DNA of 51,741 nucleotides, taken from the NCBI GenBank assembly GCA_025057275.1, contig JANWXQ010000056.1, positions 1 to 51,741 of the forward strand. Direction: 5' to 3'. Shown here in pieces: positions 34,846 to 42,834 of this stretch. Each line of letters starts with the position of its first letter. The first letter of the stretch is position 1. The notes under the pieces were generated by a model. The model was not told where the DNA came from. It made no database searches and worked only from the letters and a program-made list of their open reading frames with translations. The position numbers and the translations under genes are program-made. The stretch comes from Chitinophagales bacterium (lineage in GTDB: Bacteria > Bacteroidota > Bacteroidia > Chitinophagales > UBA10324).

Positions 34846-35941
34846 TTATTCGGTAACAGGCTGCTTTTGAGCCAGCAAATAGGCCTTGATGAAGTCGTTG
34901 AGTTCGCCGTCCAGAACGGCCTGGGGGTCGGTGCGTTCCAACCCGGTGCGCAGATCCTTGACCAGTTTGTAAGGATGCAGAACGTAGTTGCGGATCTGCG
35001 AGCCCCATTCGATTTTCCGCTTGCCGGCCTCCAGCTTATCGCGTTCGGCCTGCCGTTTTTCCAGTTCCCGTTCATACAGTTTGGAACGCAGCATCTTCAT
35101 GGCTTTTTCCCGGTTGCCAAGCTGGGTTCGCTCCGTCTGGCACATAACGGTTATGCCTGTCGGCACATGGGTGAGAATGACCTTGGTTTCCACTTTGTTC
35201 ACGTTCTGCCCGCCGGCTCCGCCGCTGCGCGCCGTTTCCATTTTCACATCGGCATCCTTCAGGTCAATTTCAATAGTGTCGTCCACCAGCGGATAGACAA
35301 ATACCGAGGCAAAGGAGGTATGCCTTCTGGCATTGGCATCAAAGGGGGAAATGCGCACCAGCCGATGAACGCCGCTTTCGGATTTCAGGTGGCCAAAGGC
35401 ATATTCCCCGTCGAACTCCAGCGCAGCGGAACGGATTCCGGCCACTTCGCCGTAACTGACGTCCAACTGACTGACCCGGTACCCGTTTTTTTCGCCCCAC
35501 ATGATATACATTCGCTGGAGCATGGCGGCCCAGTCGCAGCTTTCGGTGCCGCCGGCCCCGGCATTGATTTCCAGCACTGCGCCCAATTTGTCTTCTGGCG
35601 CAGTTAGCGTGCTGTGGAACTCCAGATGTTCAACGGCCTGCAGTGCCTGTCCGTATTGCTGATCAATGATTTCCGGTTCCGCCTCTCCGTTTTGCTGAAA
35701 TTCGTAAAGCACTTCGAGATCTTCCACGGCCGTTTGTGCCGTTTGAAAGCGGCTGATCCAGTTGCGGTTTTCCTTAATCTGGCGCATGACCTGTTCTGCC
35801 TTCTGGGGGTCGCTCCAGAAGTCGGGGGCATGGGTCAGCGCTTCGTCGTTGCGGATTTGTTCGCTTCGAAGGTCAATGTCAAAGAAACCTCCTCAAAGCC
35901 CGCAGCCGGCTTTTCAGATCTTTTAGCTGTTCAGCAGTCAT
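34846..35941 (-). CDS. prfB: Peptide chain release factor 2, with programmed +1 frameshift
   Basis: A 364-aa RF2 encoded in two frames. ATG 35941 opens a 20-codon frame ([20 protein letters not shown]) ending at an in-frame TGA (35881-35879). The site reads CTT-TGA-C (35884-35878), preceded by an AGGAGG at 35893-35888. Slippage from CTT skips the T at 35881 and continues as GAC ATT GAC. The second frame runs to 34846. Peptide motifs are intact: SPF ([12 protein letters not shown], stop recognition of UGA/UAA) and GGQ ([11 protein letters not shown], peptidyl hydrolysis). The frameshift autoregulates RF2: low RF2 means slow termination at TGA and more frameshifting. The protein appears to be the normal length. 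Confidence 0.95.
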
Positions 35942-35956
35942 GCGGCGAAGATACGC

Positions 35957-38563
35957 TCAGCGGCTGAAGCGATCCTGCAATTCGGCCAGCTTGAGCAGGG
36001 CTTCCACGGGAGTGAGCGTATTCAGATCCAATTGCTTGAGCCATTGACGCAGCCGGGTCATTTCCGGATCCGGAGCAAAAAGGGACAGCTGATGGGACGA
36101 GGGCTGCTGGGCTGGCTGTACTTTCGGCGGGGTGCTGCGTCCGTTTTCCAGTTGTTTCATGATCTGACCGGCCCTCTCGATCACGGGCTGCGGTAGGCCG
36201 GCCATGGCAGCTACGTGAATGCCAAAGCTGTGTTCGGCGGCACCGGGTTGCACCTGATGCAGAAACAATACCTTATTGCCTGCTTCACGTACGGCCATAC
36301 GGTAGTTAACGATGCGCGGGAGGCGGTTGGCCAGTTCATTCAGTTCGTGGTAGTGGGTGGCAAACAATACCTTGGGCCGGCCTCTGGGATGATCGTGCAG
36401 GAATTCGGCAACGGCCCATGCAATGCTGATGCCGTCAAAGGTGGAGGTGCCTCGACCGATTTCATCCAGTACGATCAGGCTTCGGCCGGTAGCGTTGTGC
36501 AGAATGGAAGCCGTTTCCAGCATTTCCACCATAAAAGTGGATTCACCGGCAGCGAGGTTGTCGCTGGCCCCAACGCGGGTAAAAATTTTATCTACTAACC
36601 CGATAGTGGCCTGCCGGGCAGGGATAAAACTGCCTGTCTGGGCCATAAGCACCAGCAGGGCATTCTGACGGATGTAGGCCGATTTGCCGGCCATGTTGGG
36701 ACCGGTGAGAATGATGATCTGCTGTTGCTCTTCATCCAGGCGACAGTCGTTGGGAACAAAGGGTTTTTGGTTACCCAATTGTCGCTCAATAACCGGATGC
36801 CGACCCTGCTGGATGTCAATGGGTCCCTGTTCAACCAATGTAGGCCTGCACCAATTGTTTTTCACAGCCAGCCGTGCAAAGCATAGCAGGACGTCAAGTC
36901 GGGCCAATACCCGGGCATTTTGCTGAATCTGGGGAACGAATTCCCGGACGGCATCCAGCAGTTGCTGATACAGTTCCAGCTCCAGGGTAAGCATGCGGCT
37001 TTCGGCGGAAACGATTTTTTCCTCCAAATCCTTGAGCTCTGGGGTCACGTAGCGCTCGGCCTGCGTCAGGGTCTGCTTGCGAATCCAATCGGCAGGCACC
37101 TTGTGCCGGTGGGCATGGGTTACTTCCAGATAGTAACCAAATACCTGATTGTAACTGATTTTCAGCGAAGTAATTCCTGTACGCTCGGCTTCGCGCCGCT
37201 GCAGCTCCAACAGGTAATCCTTACTGTGCGTGGTCAGCCGCCGCAATTCGTCCAGCTCATTGCTGATGCCGGGGTTGAACAGGTGGCCTTTATGGGCCAG
37301 GGCCGGCGCATCGGGCCGTAATTCTTTTTGAATGCGGTCGGAAATCAGTCTGCAGGGTTGCAACTGTTCGGCCAGCCGTTGCACTTCTGGGGATGCGCTG
37401 AGCAGCAGTTCCTGAGCCTGTCCGGTGGCTTCCAGCGCCTTGCGGATGTGCAGCAAATCGCGGGGCCCGGCTTTTCCGGTAGCTGTTCGGGCAATGAGCC
37501 GTTCCAGATCGCCGCACTGGCGCAGGCAATCGGCCAGCCGGTCAGCCAGGGAAGGATCTTTGATAAAGGCTTCCACCTGATCCTGCCGTTCTTGCAGGGC
37601 CGAAAGGCTGGTCAGGGGAAGAGCCAGCCACTGACGCAGCAGTCGGCCGCCCATGGGTGTTATGGTATCGTCCATCACCTGAAGCAGCGACAACCCATCG
37701 GCTGCTGTGCTGGAGAGCAATTCCAGATTCCGAAGGGTAAAGCGATCCAGCCAGACGTGCTGGTGCGCGTCCAGACGGGCCAGGCCGTTCAGGTGACCCA
37801 GCTGGCTGTGTTCGGTGGCTTTCAGGTAGTGCAGGATGGCCCCGCTGGCCGTAACGGCTTCCGGCAGATCGTCGACGCCAAAGCCTTTGAGCGAATGAAC
37901 CTGGAAGTGCTGCAGGAGCTGGTCGCAGCCGTAGTCGTACTGAAATACCCAATCATCGAGGGCATAGGTATAAAAGCCATAGCCGAAAAACTGATGAAAC
38001 TTTTTTTTATTCGTTTTGCTGAAGATGATTTCGGCAGGCTGCAGCGATTGCAGCAGCTTGTCGGCATAGGCCGCATCGCCGGAAGTGCAGTAAAATTCGC
38101 CGGTGGAAATGTCGGCCAGGGCTATGCCGATGCAATCGCCATTCCAGTGCACGGCACAGAGGAAATTGTTGACCTTATGATCCAGGATGCGATCGTGGTC
38201 GGTGATGCCTGGGGTAATCAGTTCAGTGACATCGCGGCGCACTATGGTTTTGGCCAGCTTGGGGTCTTCCAGCTGATCGCAGATGGCTACCCGGTAGCCG
38301 GCCCGCACCAGCTTGGGCAGATAGGTATCCAGGGCATGATAGGGAAAGCCGGCCATGTCCTGCGCATAGGCAGCGCCGTTGGCGCGTTTGGTCAGCACGA
38401 TGCCGAGAATGCGGGAGGTGATGACGGCATCCTGGTCAAACGTCTCGTAAAAATCGCCTACGCGAAACAGCAGCAGGGCATCCGGATACCGGGCCTTGAT
38501 GGCCGCATACTGCTTCATAAGCGGCGTTTCCGTGGGGGAAGCGGCCTTCACGCTACGCGACAT
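35957..38563 (-). CDS. mutS: DNA mismatch repair protein MutS
   Basis: An 868-aa mismatch-recognition ATPase. The mismatch wedge motif GDFYETF (Phe-x-Glu) lies near residue 40, Walker A is GPNMAGKSAYIRQ near residue 620, and SDNLAAGESTFMVEM, VLDEIGRGTSTFDG and FATHYHEL follow. ATG 38563 gives the normal N-terminus MSRSVKAASPTETPLMKQYA; a longer frame upstream reads antisense into the divergent methyltransferase gene. It is transcribed from a promoter 15 nt upstream, divergent from the SpoU gene. Confidence 0.95.
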   Translation of the reverse strand: MSRSVKAASPTETPLMKQYAAIKARYPDALLLFRVGDFYETFDQDAVITSRILGIVLTKRANGAAYAQDMAGFPYHALDTYLPKLVRAGYRVAICDQLEDPKLAKTIVRRDVTELITPGITDHDRILDHKVNNFLCAVHWNGDCIGIALADISTGEFYCTSGDAAYADKLLQSLQPAEIIFSKTNKKKFHQFFGYGFYTYALDDWVFQYDYGCDQLLQHFQVHSLKGFGVDDLPEAVTASGAILHYLKATEHSQLGHLNGLARLDAHQHVWLDRFTLRNLELLSSTAADGLSLLQVMDDTITPMGGRLLRQWLALPLTSLSALQERQDQVEAFIKDPSLADRLADCLRQCGDLERLIARTATGKAGPRDLLHIRKALEATGQAQELLLSASPEVQRLAEQLQPCRLISDRIQKELRPDAPALAHKGHLFNPGISNELDELRRLTTHSKDYLLELQRREAERTGITSLKISYNQVFGYYLEVTHAHRHKVPADWIRKQTLTQAERYVTPELKDLEEKIVSAESRMLTLELELYQQLLDAVREFVPQIQQNARVLARLDVLLCFARLAVKNNWCRPTLVEQGPIDIQQGRHPVIERQLGNQKPFVPNDCRLDEEQQQIIILTGPNMAGKSAYIRQNALLVLMAQTGSFIPARQATIGLVDKIFTRVGASDNLAAGESTFMVEMLETASILHNATGRSLIVLDEIGRGTSTFDGISIAWAVAEFLHDHPRGRPKVLFATHYHELNELANRLPRIVNYRMAVREAGNKVLFLHQVQPGAAEHSFGIHVAAMAGLPQPVIERAGQIMKQLENGRSTPPKVQPAQQPSSHQLSLFAPDPEMTRLRQWLKQLDLNTLTPVEALLKLAELQDRFSR

Positions 38564-38578
38564 CTTGTGGCAGGCTTT

Positions 38579-38586
38579 CAAAAATA
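38579..38586 (-). promoter_or_regulatory. -7 element (TATTTTTG) for mutS, overlapping the divergent promoter
   Basis: An exact TAnnTTTG on the minus strand, 15 nt before the mutS ATG. On the plus strand the near-match TACTTTG (38588-38594) probably serves the methyltransferase gene, so the two start regions are only a few bases apart and may compete. Confidence 0.55.
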
Positions 38587-38606
38587 CTACTTTGGGCTGC
38601 GCAGGG

Positions 38607-39143
38607 TTGAGAAAGTTAACCACAGCGGAACTGAACCGGCCTGCAGTCGAGCAACTGCAGCAATTGCCGCGCATTCCCCTCGTCCTGCTGCTGGATAATA
38701 TCCGCAGCGCCTTCAACGTGGGCAGCATCTTTCGTACGGCAGATGCCTTTCGGGTAGAGCGGGTGGTTTTGTGCGGCATCACAGCTACGCCACCCCATCG
38801 TGAGGTATTGAAAACGGCTTTGGGCAGCACCGGATCGGTGCCGTGGCAGTACGAAGCCGATGCCGTAGGTGCTGCAGGCCGGCTAAAGCAGCAGGGCTAT
38901 CGCATGGTGGCCGTCGAGCAAACCGATAAAAGCCGCAATCTGCAGGAATTTCTACCGGATGGCAGACCGCTGGTGCTGATTTTCGGCAATGAAGTAAGGG
39001 GCATCGGGCCGGTACTGCAGCTGGCCGACGAAGCGGTGCAGATTCCGCAATGGGGCTTTAAGCATTCGCTGAATGTAGCCGTTGCCGCCGGCATCGTCCT
39101 GTGGGAAATCTGCAGAAAGTGCGGCTGGATAGGGGAAGGTTAA
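38607..39143 (+). CDS. SpoU/TrmH family RNA 2'-O-methyltransferase
   Basis: A 178-aa SPOUT methyltransferase. I use TTG 38607, giving MRKLTTAELNRPAVEQLQQL, the usual start in Bacteroidota TrmH-like proteins; upstream frames would overlap mutS sequence. Motif 1 is LLDNIRSAFNVGSIFRTADA, motif 2 LIFGNEVRGIGPVL and motif 3 IPQWGFKHSLNVAVAAGIVL (SAM-binding knot). It methylates a ribose 2'-OH in tRNA or rRNA; the exact target cannot be predicted. Its stop overlaps the ferritin stop by 4 nt. Confidence 0.85.
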   Translation: MRKLTTAELNRPAVEQLQQLPRIPLVLLLDNIRSAFNVGSIFRTADAFRVERVVLCGITATPPHREVLKTALGSTGSVPWQYEADAVGAAGRLKQQGYRMVAVEQTDKSRNLQEFLPDGRPLVLIFGNEVRGIGPVLQLADEAVQIPQWGFKHSLNVAVAAGIVLWEICRKCGWIGEG

Positions 39144-39637
39144 TCCACCTTCATGCTGCCCAGTTCCCGATCCACCCAGTACAGTCCGCGCGGACCTTCG
39201 CATTCCAGCAGCTTGATCTTGTCAATGATGGAGCGGAACAGTTTTTCTTCTTCATGCTGCTCGGCCACATACCATTGCAGGAAGTGGTTAGTGGAATAAT
39301 CCTGTTCCTGCAGGCAAAGGGTAACCAGGCGGTTTATGCTGGCCGTGACGTCCAGTTCATGCTGCAGAAGGGCTTCAAACAAATTCAGCAGGGAAGGAAA
39401 ATCGTTGGGCGGCTGGCGGAATGAGGGTACCAGGGCATGGCCACCGGCATCGTTGATGTAGGTGAACAGCTTCATCATATGGCTCCGTTCTTCCTCTGCA
39501 TGGCGGTACAAAAAGCGGGCTACCCCTTCCAGATTACGTGCATCGGCCCAACTGGCAGCGGCCAGATAGTAGTTGGAAGCGTAGCCTTCATATTCAATTT
39601 GCTGGTTAAGGGCCTGTTCAACGGTTTTCGACAACAT
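39140..39637 (-). CDS. ftnA: Ferritin
   Basis: A 165-aa four-helix ferritin that stores iron as ferric oxide. Ferroxidase ligands are visible: the Glu of EYEGYASNYY, HAEEERSHMMKL (Glu and His), LQHELDVTASINRL, and EQHEEEKLF (Gln, Glu). ATG 39637 gives MLSKTVEQALNQQI; 10 extra residues in the longer frame are not conserved. It lies 32 nt after the TonB receptor gene on the same strand, so the two are probably co-transcribed and the receptor may bring in iron. Confidence 0.95.
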   Translation of the reverse strand: MLSKTVEQALNQQIEYEGYASNYYLAAASWADARNLEGVARFLYRHAEEERSHMMKLFTYINDAGGHALVPSFRQPPNDFPSLLNLFEALLQHELDVTASINRLVTLCLQEQDYSTNHFLQWYVAEQHEEEKLFRSIIDKIKLLECEGPRGLYWVDRELGSMKVD

Positions 39638-39669
39638 GACAAAAAGCAATGGGGTAAAGGAACACAATT

Positions 39670-42507
39670 TTACTGAATGCGTAGGGCCAGTCCGAGCAAC
39701 AGATGGCGGCCTTCAAAGTAGCGGGCCGGGTTATCGGGAGGCAGGTTGGCCGAACGGGGGTCCCGCGGGTCGTTGTACCGTGGGTCGCGCCATTCGGTGG
39801 GCACATCATCGCCGTATTCGTAAGCGCGGCCCGTTACGGGATTGACGATAGCGGTGTTCTTGTTGTTCAGGGCGTTGGTCAGCTCGCAGGTAACAGCCAG
39901 CTGTTGTCCCCTCAGCTCAAACCACTTGCGGAGGTTCAGATTCAGCCAGAATCCGGGAGCGCCCAAGGCGCTGTAACGCGCTTCCGGCTGACTGTTGATC
40001 TCGTAAATCGGCCGGCCGCTAAACGGCTCGTAGCCCCTGAACAGGTAGGGGGTATAACGGCGGCCGCTACGGAAAATCGCTTCCACATAAAAAGTGGCAT
40101 GATTCAGAATTCTGACGTTGAACAGCCCCTCCCTGCGGTTAAGCGTGAAGAGCGCATAGCCCTTGACATCCCAGGGCGAATCCCAGGCCAACGGAGTTTC
40201 CCGGGCTGTTTCGCTGTTGCCGGTGGCCAGTATTTCCTGCAGGGTCTGCGAGGCCGAAGAACTCTGGCCGGTGGCTACGCTGTAGGAAAACGACAGACTG
40301 GCTTCCAGCCAGCTTCCTGCCCGCTTGATGTAGGCTGCTTCCAGCCCCCGAATGCGGGCATAGTCGCTGTTGATCCGCAGGGTACGGATAACGTCGCGTC
40401 CGGTTGCATCGCGCAGCAAAACGGCGGAAGAAGTGATGAAGTCGTACTGATCCTTCCAGAAGGCCGCAACGGTAAGAGCATCATGGCTCCCGATCTGCGA
40501 TTTCAGCCCCAGTTCGTAGCTGATATCCACCTCTGGATTCAGTGCCGGATTACCGATAAAGCCCAACGTGGATCGGTCGGCATAAAAAGGATTCAGACCG
40601 GCATAGACATAACTGGGATGCGGATACACGGTACTGACTCCGTAATTAAAATACATGACCTGATTTTCGCGGATGGGAAAAGAGGCGGCCAGCTTGGGCA
40701 AGAGCCGCAGTTTGGTGCGCCGCCCGAACAGTCGGACCGTTTGGCGCAGGTAGGTTTGCCGGAATTCCTCGGCAATAAGGGCGTCGGGATTGGCCACAGC
40801 ATCGTCAACATATTGGCCGGGCATCCAGTATTCCAGACGCAGGCCGACATCGGCAACCAGGCCCAGATAGCGGTACTTATTGGTGAGGAAAAAAGCTCCT
40901 TTCAGCGGCTGAACGGCCCAGATGTCGCTGACGTCTCCCAGGCGGAACGACTGGGTAAACTGGGAATCGGGCAGGGGAATGGGAGCGCCGATCCACGGCC
41001 GGTAGATGTCGATCCACTGCATGTGCTGGGGCTTCACTTCGGCACCCACCATCAGGCGGTTGCGCGTATTGGCGGAATAAAAAGTAGAAGAGCCTTTTAC
41101 AGCGTATTCCTTGACCCAGTGGTCGTGCCATAGGGTGGCAATACCGTCGTTGTTATACAGGCCCGGCGGTGACAATACAAACACCACGGAGTCGCCGGCA
41201 GGAAAATAGGAAACAGGGAATTCCACAATGGAAGCTGGATCGAATTCGGTGGTTACTTCGGCTGGCCGCCACGGTCTTCCGTTGGCATCGGCGCGCAGGC
41301 GTACGAACAGGCGCGATACGCTGATCCGGTAATTGAAGGAGGGCCGGGGGGTATGGTTCCACTGCAGGGATTCCAGGTTGGTGTCGTGCGTGTAGGTGTT
41401 GGCGTGATCAGGCTGCAGATGGAATGCCCACTGATAGCCGGGCGTATACGGCACATCGGCTCCGGTAATGCGCAACATATTAAAATCCTGATTAATGGTC
41501 AGCGATTTCAAATAGGTAGCGTTCAACCGCTGCACCGGAGAAAAGTCGTAGTTCAGCTTCACCATGCCGGTCCAGCGGTTGTCCTGACGCGGAGCCCAGC
41601 GTGTGTCGGGATACAGGGAAGACACCAACTGGTCAGCAGGATTTTTTATATACGTATCAGTGAAGTGCAGCCGGATGGAAGTGAAGTAGCGCAGTCTTTT
41701 GCTGCCTTTTAACCATACCGGACCGCCGGCCGATCCGTCCACGGTGGTTTGGTTGAACACCGATGCCCATTGGCTGTTGAAGCCAAAGTGGTCTTGTTTG
41801 ACTGAGGCATCCAGAGCGAAGCGGTCGCCGCCACTGCGCGTCCGGGTATTGACGATGCCCGAAGCCGCATCGCCGTATTCGGCTGTTGGCGCCGAAGTGC
41901 TGACCTCAAGCTGATCGATGGCATTGCTGCCCAGCTCAATGCCGAATCCGGTGCCCGCCAGGGGGTCGCTGGCCGATACGTCGTCAATGAAAAAGCCGGT
42001 CTGATAGGTGCGGCCGCCGCGAATGTGCAGCCCTTCGGGATTGAGTACCACGCCGGTCTGCGTGTTGAGCAGTCCCTGCACATTGCGCACGGGTACCGCT
42101 TCGATGACATCGCGGTTGAGCTGATTGCGGCTGCGGCTGTCTTCCACGTCGATGAGCGGCCGGTCGCCAATGATGACGACCTCTTCGTCTAAAGTGACGG
42201 CCGTCACCTTCATGCTGATATTCAGGGTGCGCGATTCGCCTGCTTTCAGCGCAATTCCGGTATATAACATTTTTTCATATCCGATGTAGCTGGCTTCCAG
42301 CTGATAGGTTCCGGCCGGCAATTCCAGCCGGTAAAAACCGTTTTCGTCGGTAACGGCTCCGTAGCGGGTGCCTTTGGCCACGATGGCTACGCCGATCAGT
42401 TCCATCCCATCGGCTGCATCCCGCACCGTTCCTGACAAAACGGCAGGCTGGGCCGAGGCCGCATAGGCCAACAGCATCAACAGCGCAAAACAGACCAGGG
42501 ACTTCAT
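39670..42507 (-). CDS. TonB-dependent outer-membrane receptor with carboxypeptidase-regulatory N-domain
   Basis: A 945-aa protein from ATG 42507 (signal peptide to about residue 20, LLAYAASAQ), then a carboxypeptidase-regulatory-like domain (about 22-105), the plug (RNQLNRDVIEAVPVRNVQGL, IRGGRTYQTGFFIDDV) and a long 22-strand barrel ending LRLSLGLALRIQ-like. No SusD partner is next to it, so it is not a typical SusCD pair. The downstream neighbour, 32 nt on, is ferritin and upstream is a PspC gene, so metal uptake is a reasonable inference, but the ligand is not proven by sequence. Confidence 0.9.
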   Translation of the reverse strand: MKSLVCFALLMLLAYAASAQPAVLSGTVRDAADGMELIGVAIVAKGTRYGAVTDENGFYRLELPAGTYQLEASYIGYEKMLYTGIALKAGESRTLNISMKVTAVTLDEEVVIIGDRPLIDVEDSRSRNQLNRDVIEAVPVRNVQGLLNTQTGVVLNPEGLHIRGGRTYQTGFFIDDVSASDPLAGTGFGIELGSNAIDQLEVSTSAPTAEYGDAASGIVNTRTRSGGDRFALDASVKQDHFGFNSQWASVFNQTTVDGSAGGPVWLKGSKRLRYFTSIRLHFTDTYIKNPADQLVSSLYPDTRWAPRQDNRWTGMVKLNYDFSPVQRLNATYLKSLTINQDFNMLRITGADVPYTPGYQWAFHLQPDHANTYTHDTNLESLQWNHTPRPSFNYRISVSRLFVRLRADANGRPWRPAEVTTEFDPASIVEFPVSYFPAGDSVVFVLSPPGLYNNDGIATLWHDHWVKEYAVKGSSTFYSANTRNRLMVGAEVKPQHMQWIDIYRPWIGAPIPLPDSQFTQSFRLGDVSDIWAVQPLKGAFFLTNKYRYLGLVADVGLRLEYWMPGQYVDDAVANPDALIAEEFRQTYLRQTVRLFGRRTKLRLLPKLAASFPIRENQVMYFNYGVSTVYPHPSYVYAGLNPFYADRSTLGFIGNPALNPEVDISYELGLKSQIGSHDALTVAAFWKDQYDFITSSAVLLRDATGRDVIRTLRINSDYARIRGLEAAYIKRAGSWLEASLSFSYSVATGQSSSASQTLQEILATGNSETARETPLAWDSPWDVKGYALFTLNRREGLFNVRILNHATFYVEAIFRSGRRYTPYLFRGYEPFSGRPIYEINSQPEARYSALGAPGFWLNLNLRKWFELRGQQLAVTCELTNALNNKNTAIVNPVTGRAYEYGDDVPTEWRDPRYNDPRDPRSANLPPDNPARYFEGRHLLLGLALRIQ

Positions 42508-42533
42508 GGCGCATTCCGCTGCCGGGCAGCAGG

Positions 42534-42746
42534 CTAATCCCACAGCGGGTTGCGGCGCTGAAGATAGCGTTTCAGGTTGAGCCAGAAGGCCAGCATCAGG
42601 TACAACAGCACCGGCGACAGTACGGTGATGCAGGTGAGGTAGATAAAATACAGCCGAATCACTGCAGGCGATATGCCCATGCGCTCCCCGAGAAACGAGC
42701 AGACGCCAAAGATTTTTCCTTCTACAAAAAACTTAAGCTGCTGCAC
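42534..42746 (-). CDS. PspC-domain membrane protein
   Basis: A 70-aa protein with the PspC core: QQLKFFVEGKIFGVCSFLGE then GISPAVIRLYFIYLTCITVL and a membrane helix. PspC proteins act in envelope-stress responses or as small membrane proteins. GTG 42746 is the start: the TAnnTTTG box at 42752-42759 ends 5 nt before it, implying a leaderless mRNA. It lies 26 nt upstream of the TonB receptor, so it opens the PspC-receptor-ferritin unit. Confidence 0.85.
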   Translation of the reverse strand: MQQLKFFVEGKIFGVCSFLGERMGISPAVIRLYFIYLTCITVLSPVLLYLMLAFWLNLKRYLQRRNPLWD

Positions 42747-42751
42747 AGCAG

Positions 42752-42759
42752 CAAAGATA
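42752..42759 (-). promoter_or_regulatory. -7 element (TATCTTTG) abutting the PspC GTG start
   Basis: An exact TAnnTTTG on the minus strand with 5 nt to the GTG at 42746, consistent with a leaderless mRNA. Confidence 0.65.
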
Positions 42760-42806
42760 TTTTCGAAGCGGTTTTCGGTTTGCTCAGGGGGCTAGGCCCT
42801 GCCTGT

Positions 42807-42814
42807 TATCTTTG
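42807..42814 (+). promoter_or_regulatory. -7 element (TATCTTTG) for the M20 peptidase
   Basis: An exact TAnnTTTG, 20 nt before ATG 42835. The two divergent promoters here are about 48 bp apart. Confidence 0.65.
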
Positions 42815-42834
42815 GCCACCCAAATCCGTGCAAC

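Noticed and set aside
34846-35787. prfB as a short gene starting at an internal Met
   Set aside because: The conserved N-terminus lies upstream in two frames joined by the CTT-TGA-C shift site; the internal Met is not a start.
37328-38698. Long plus-strand frame antisense to mutS
   Set aside because: mutS motifs are intact on the other strand; the antisense translation has no known pattern.
39703-41133. Long open frame on the plus strand inside the TonB receptor gene
   Set aside because: It is antisense to a clearly conserved receptor and shows no recognisable domain; it is a shadow of GC-rich codons.
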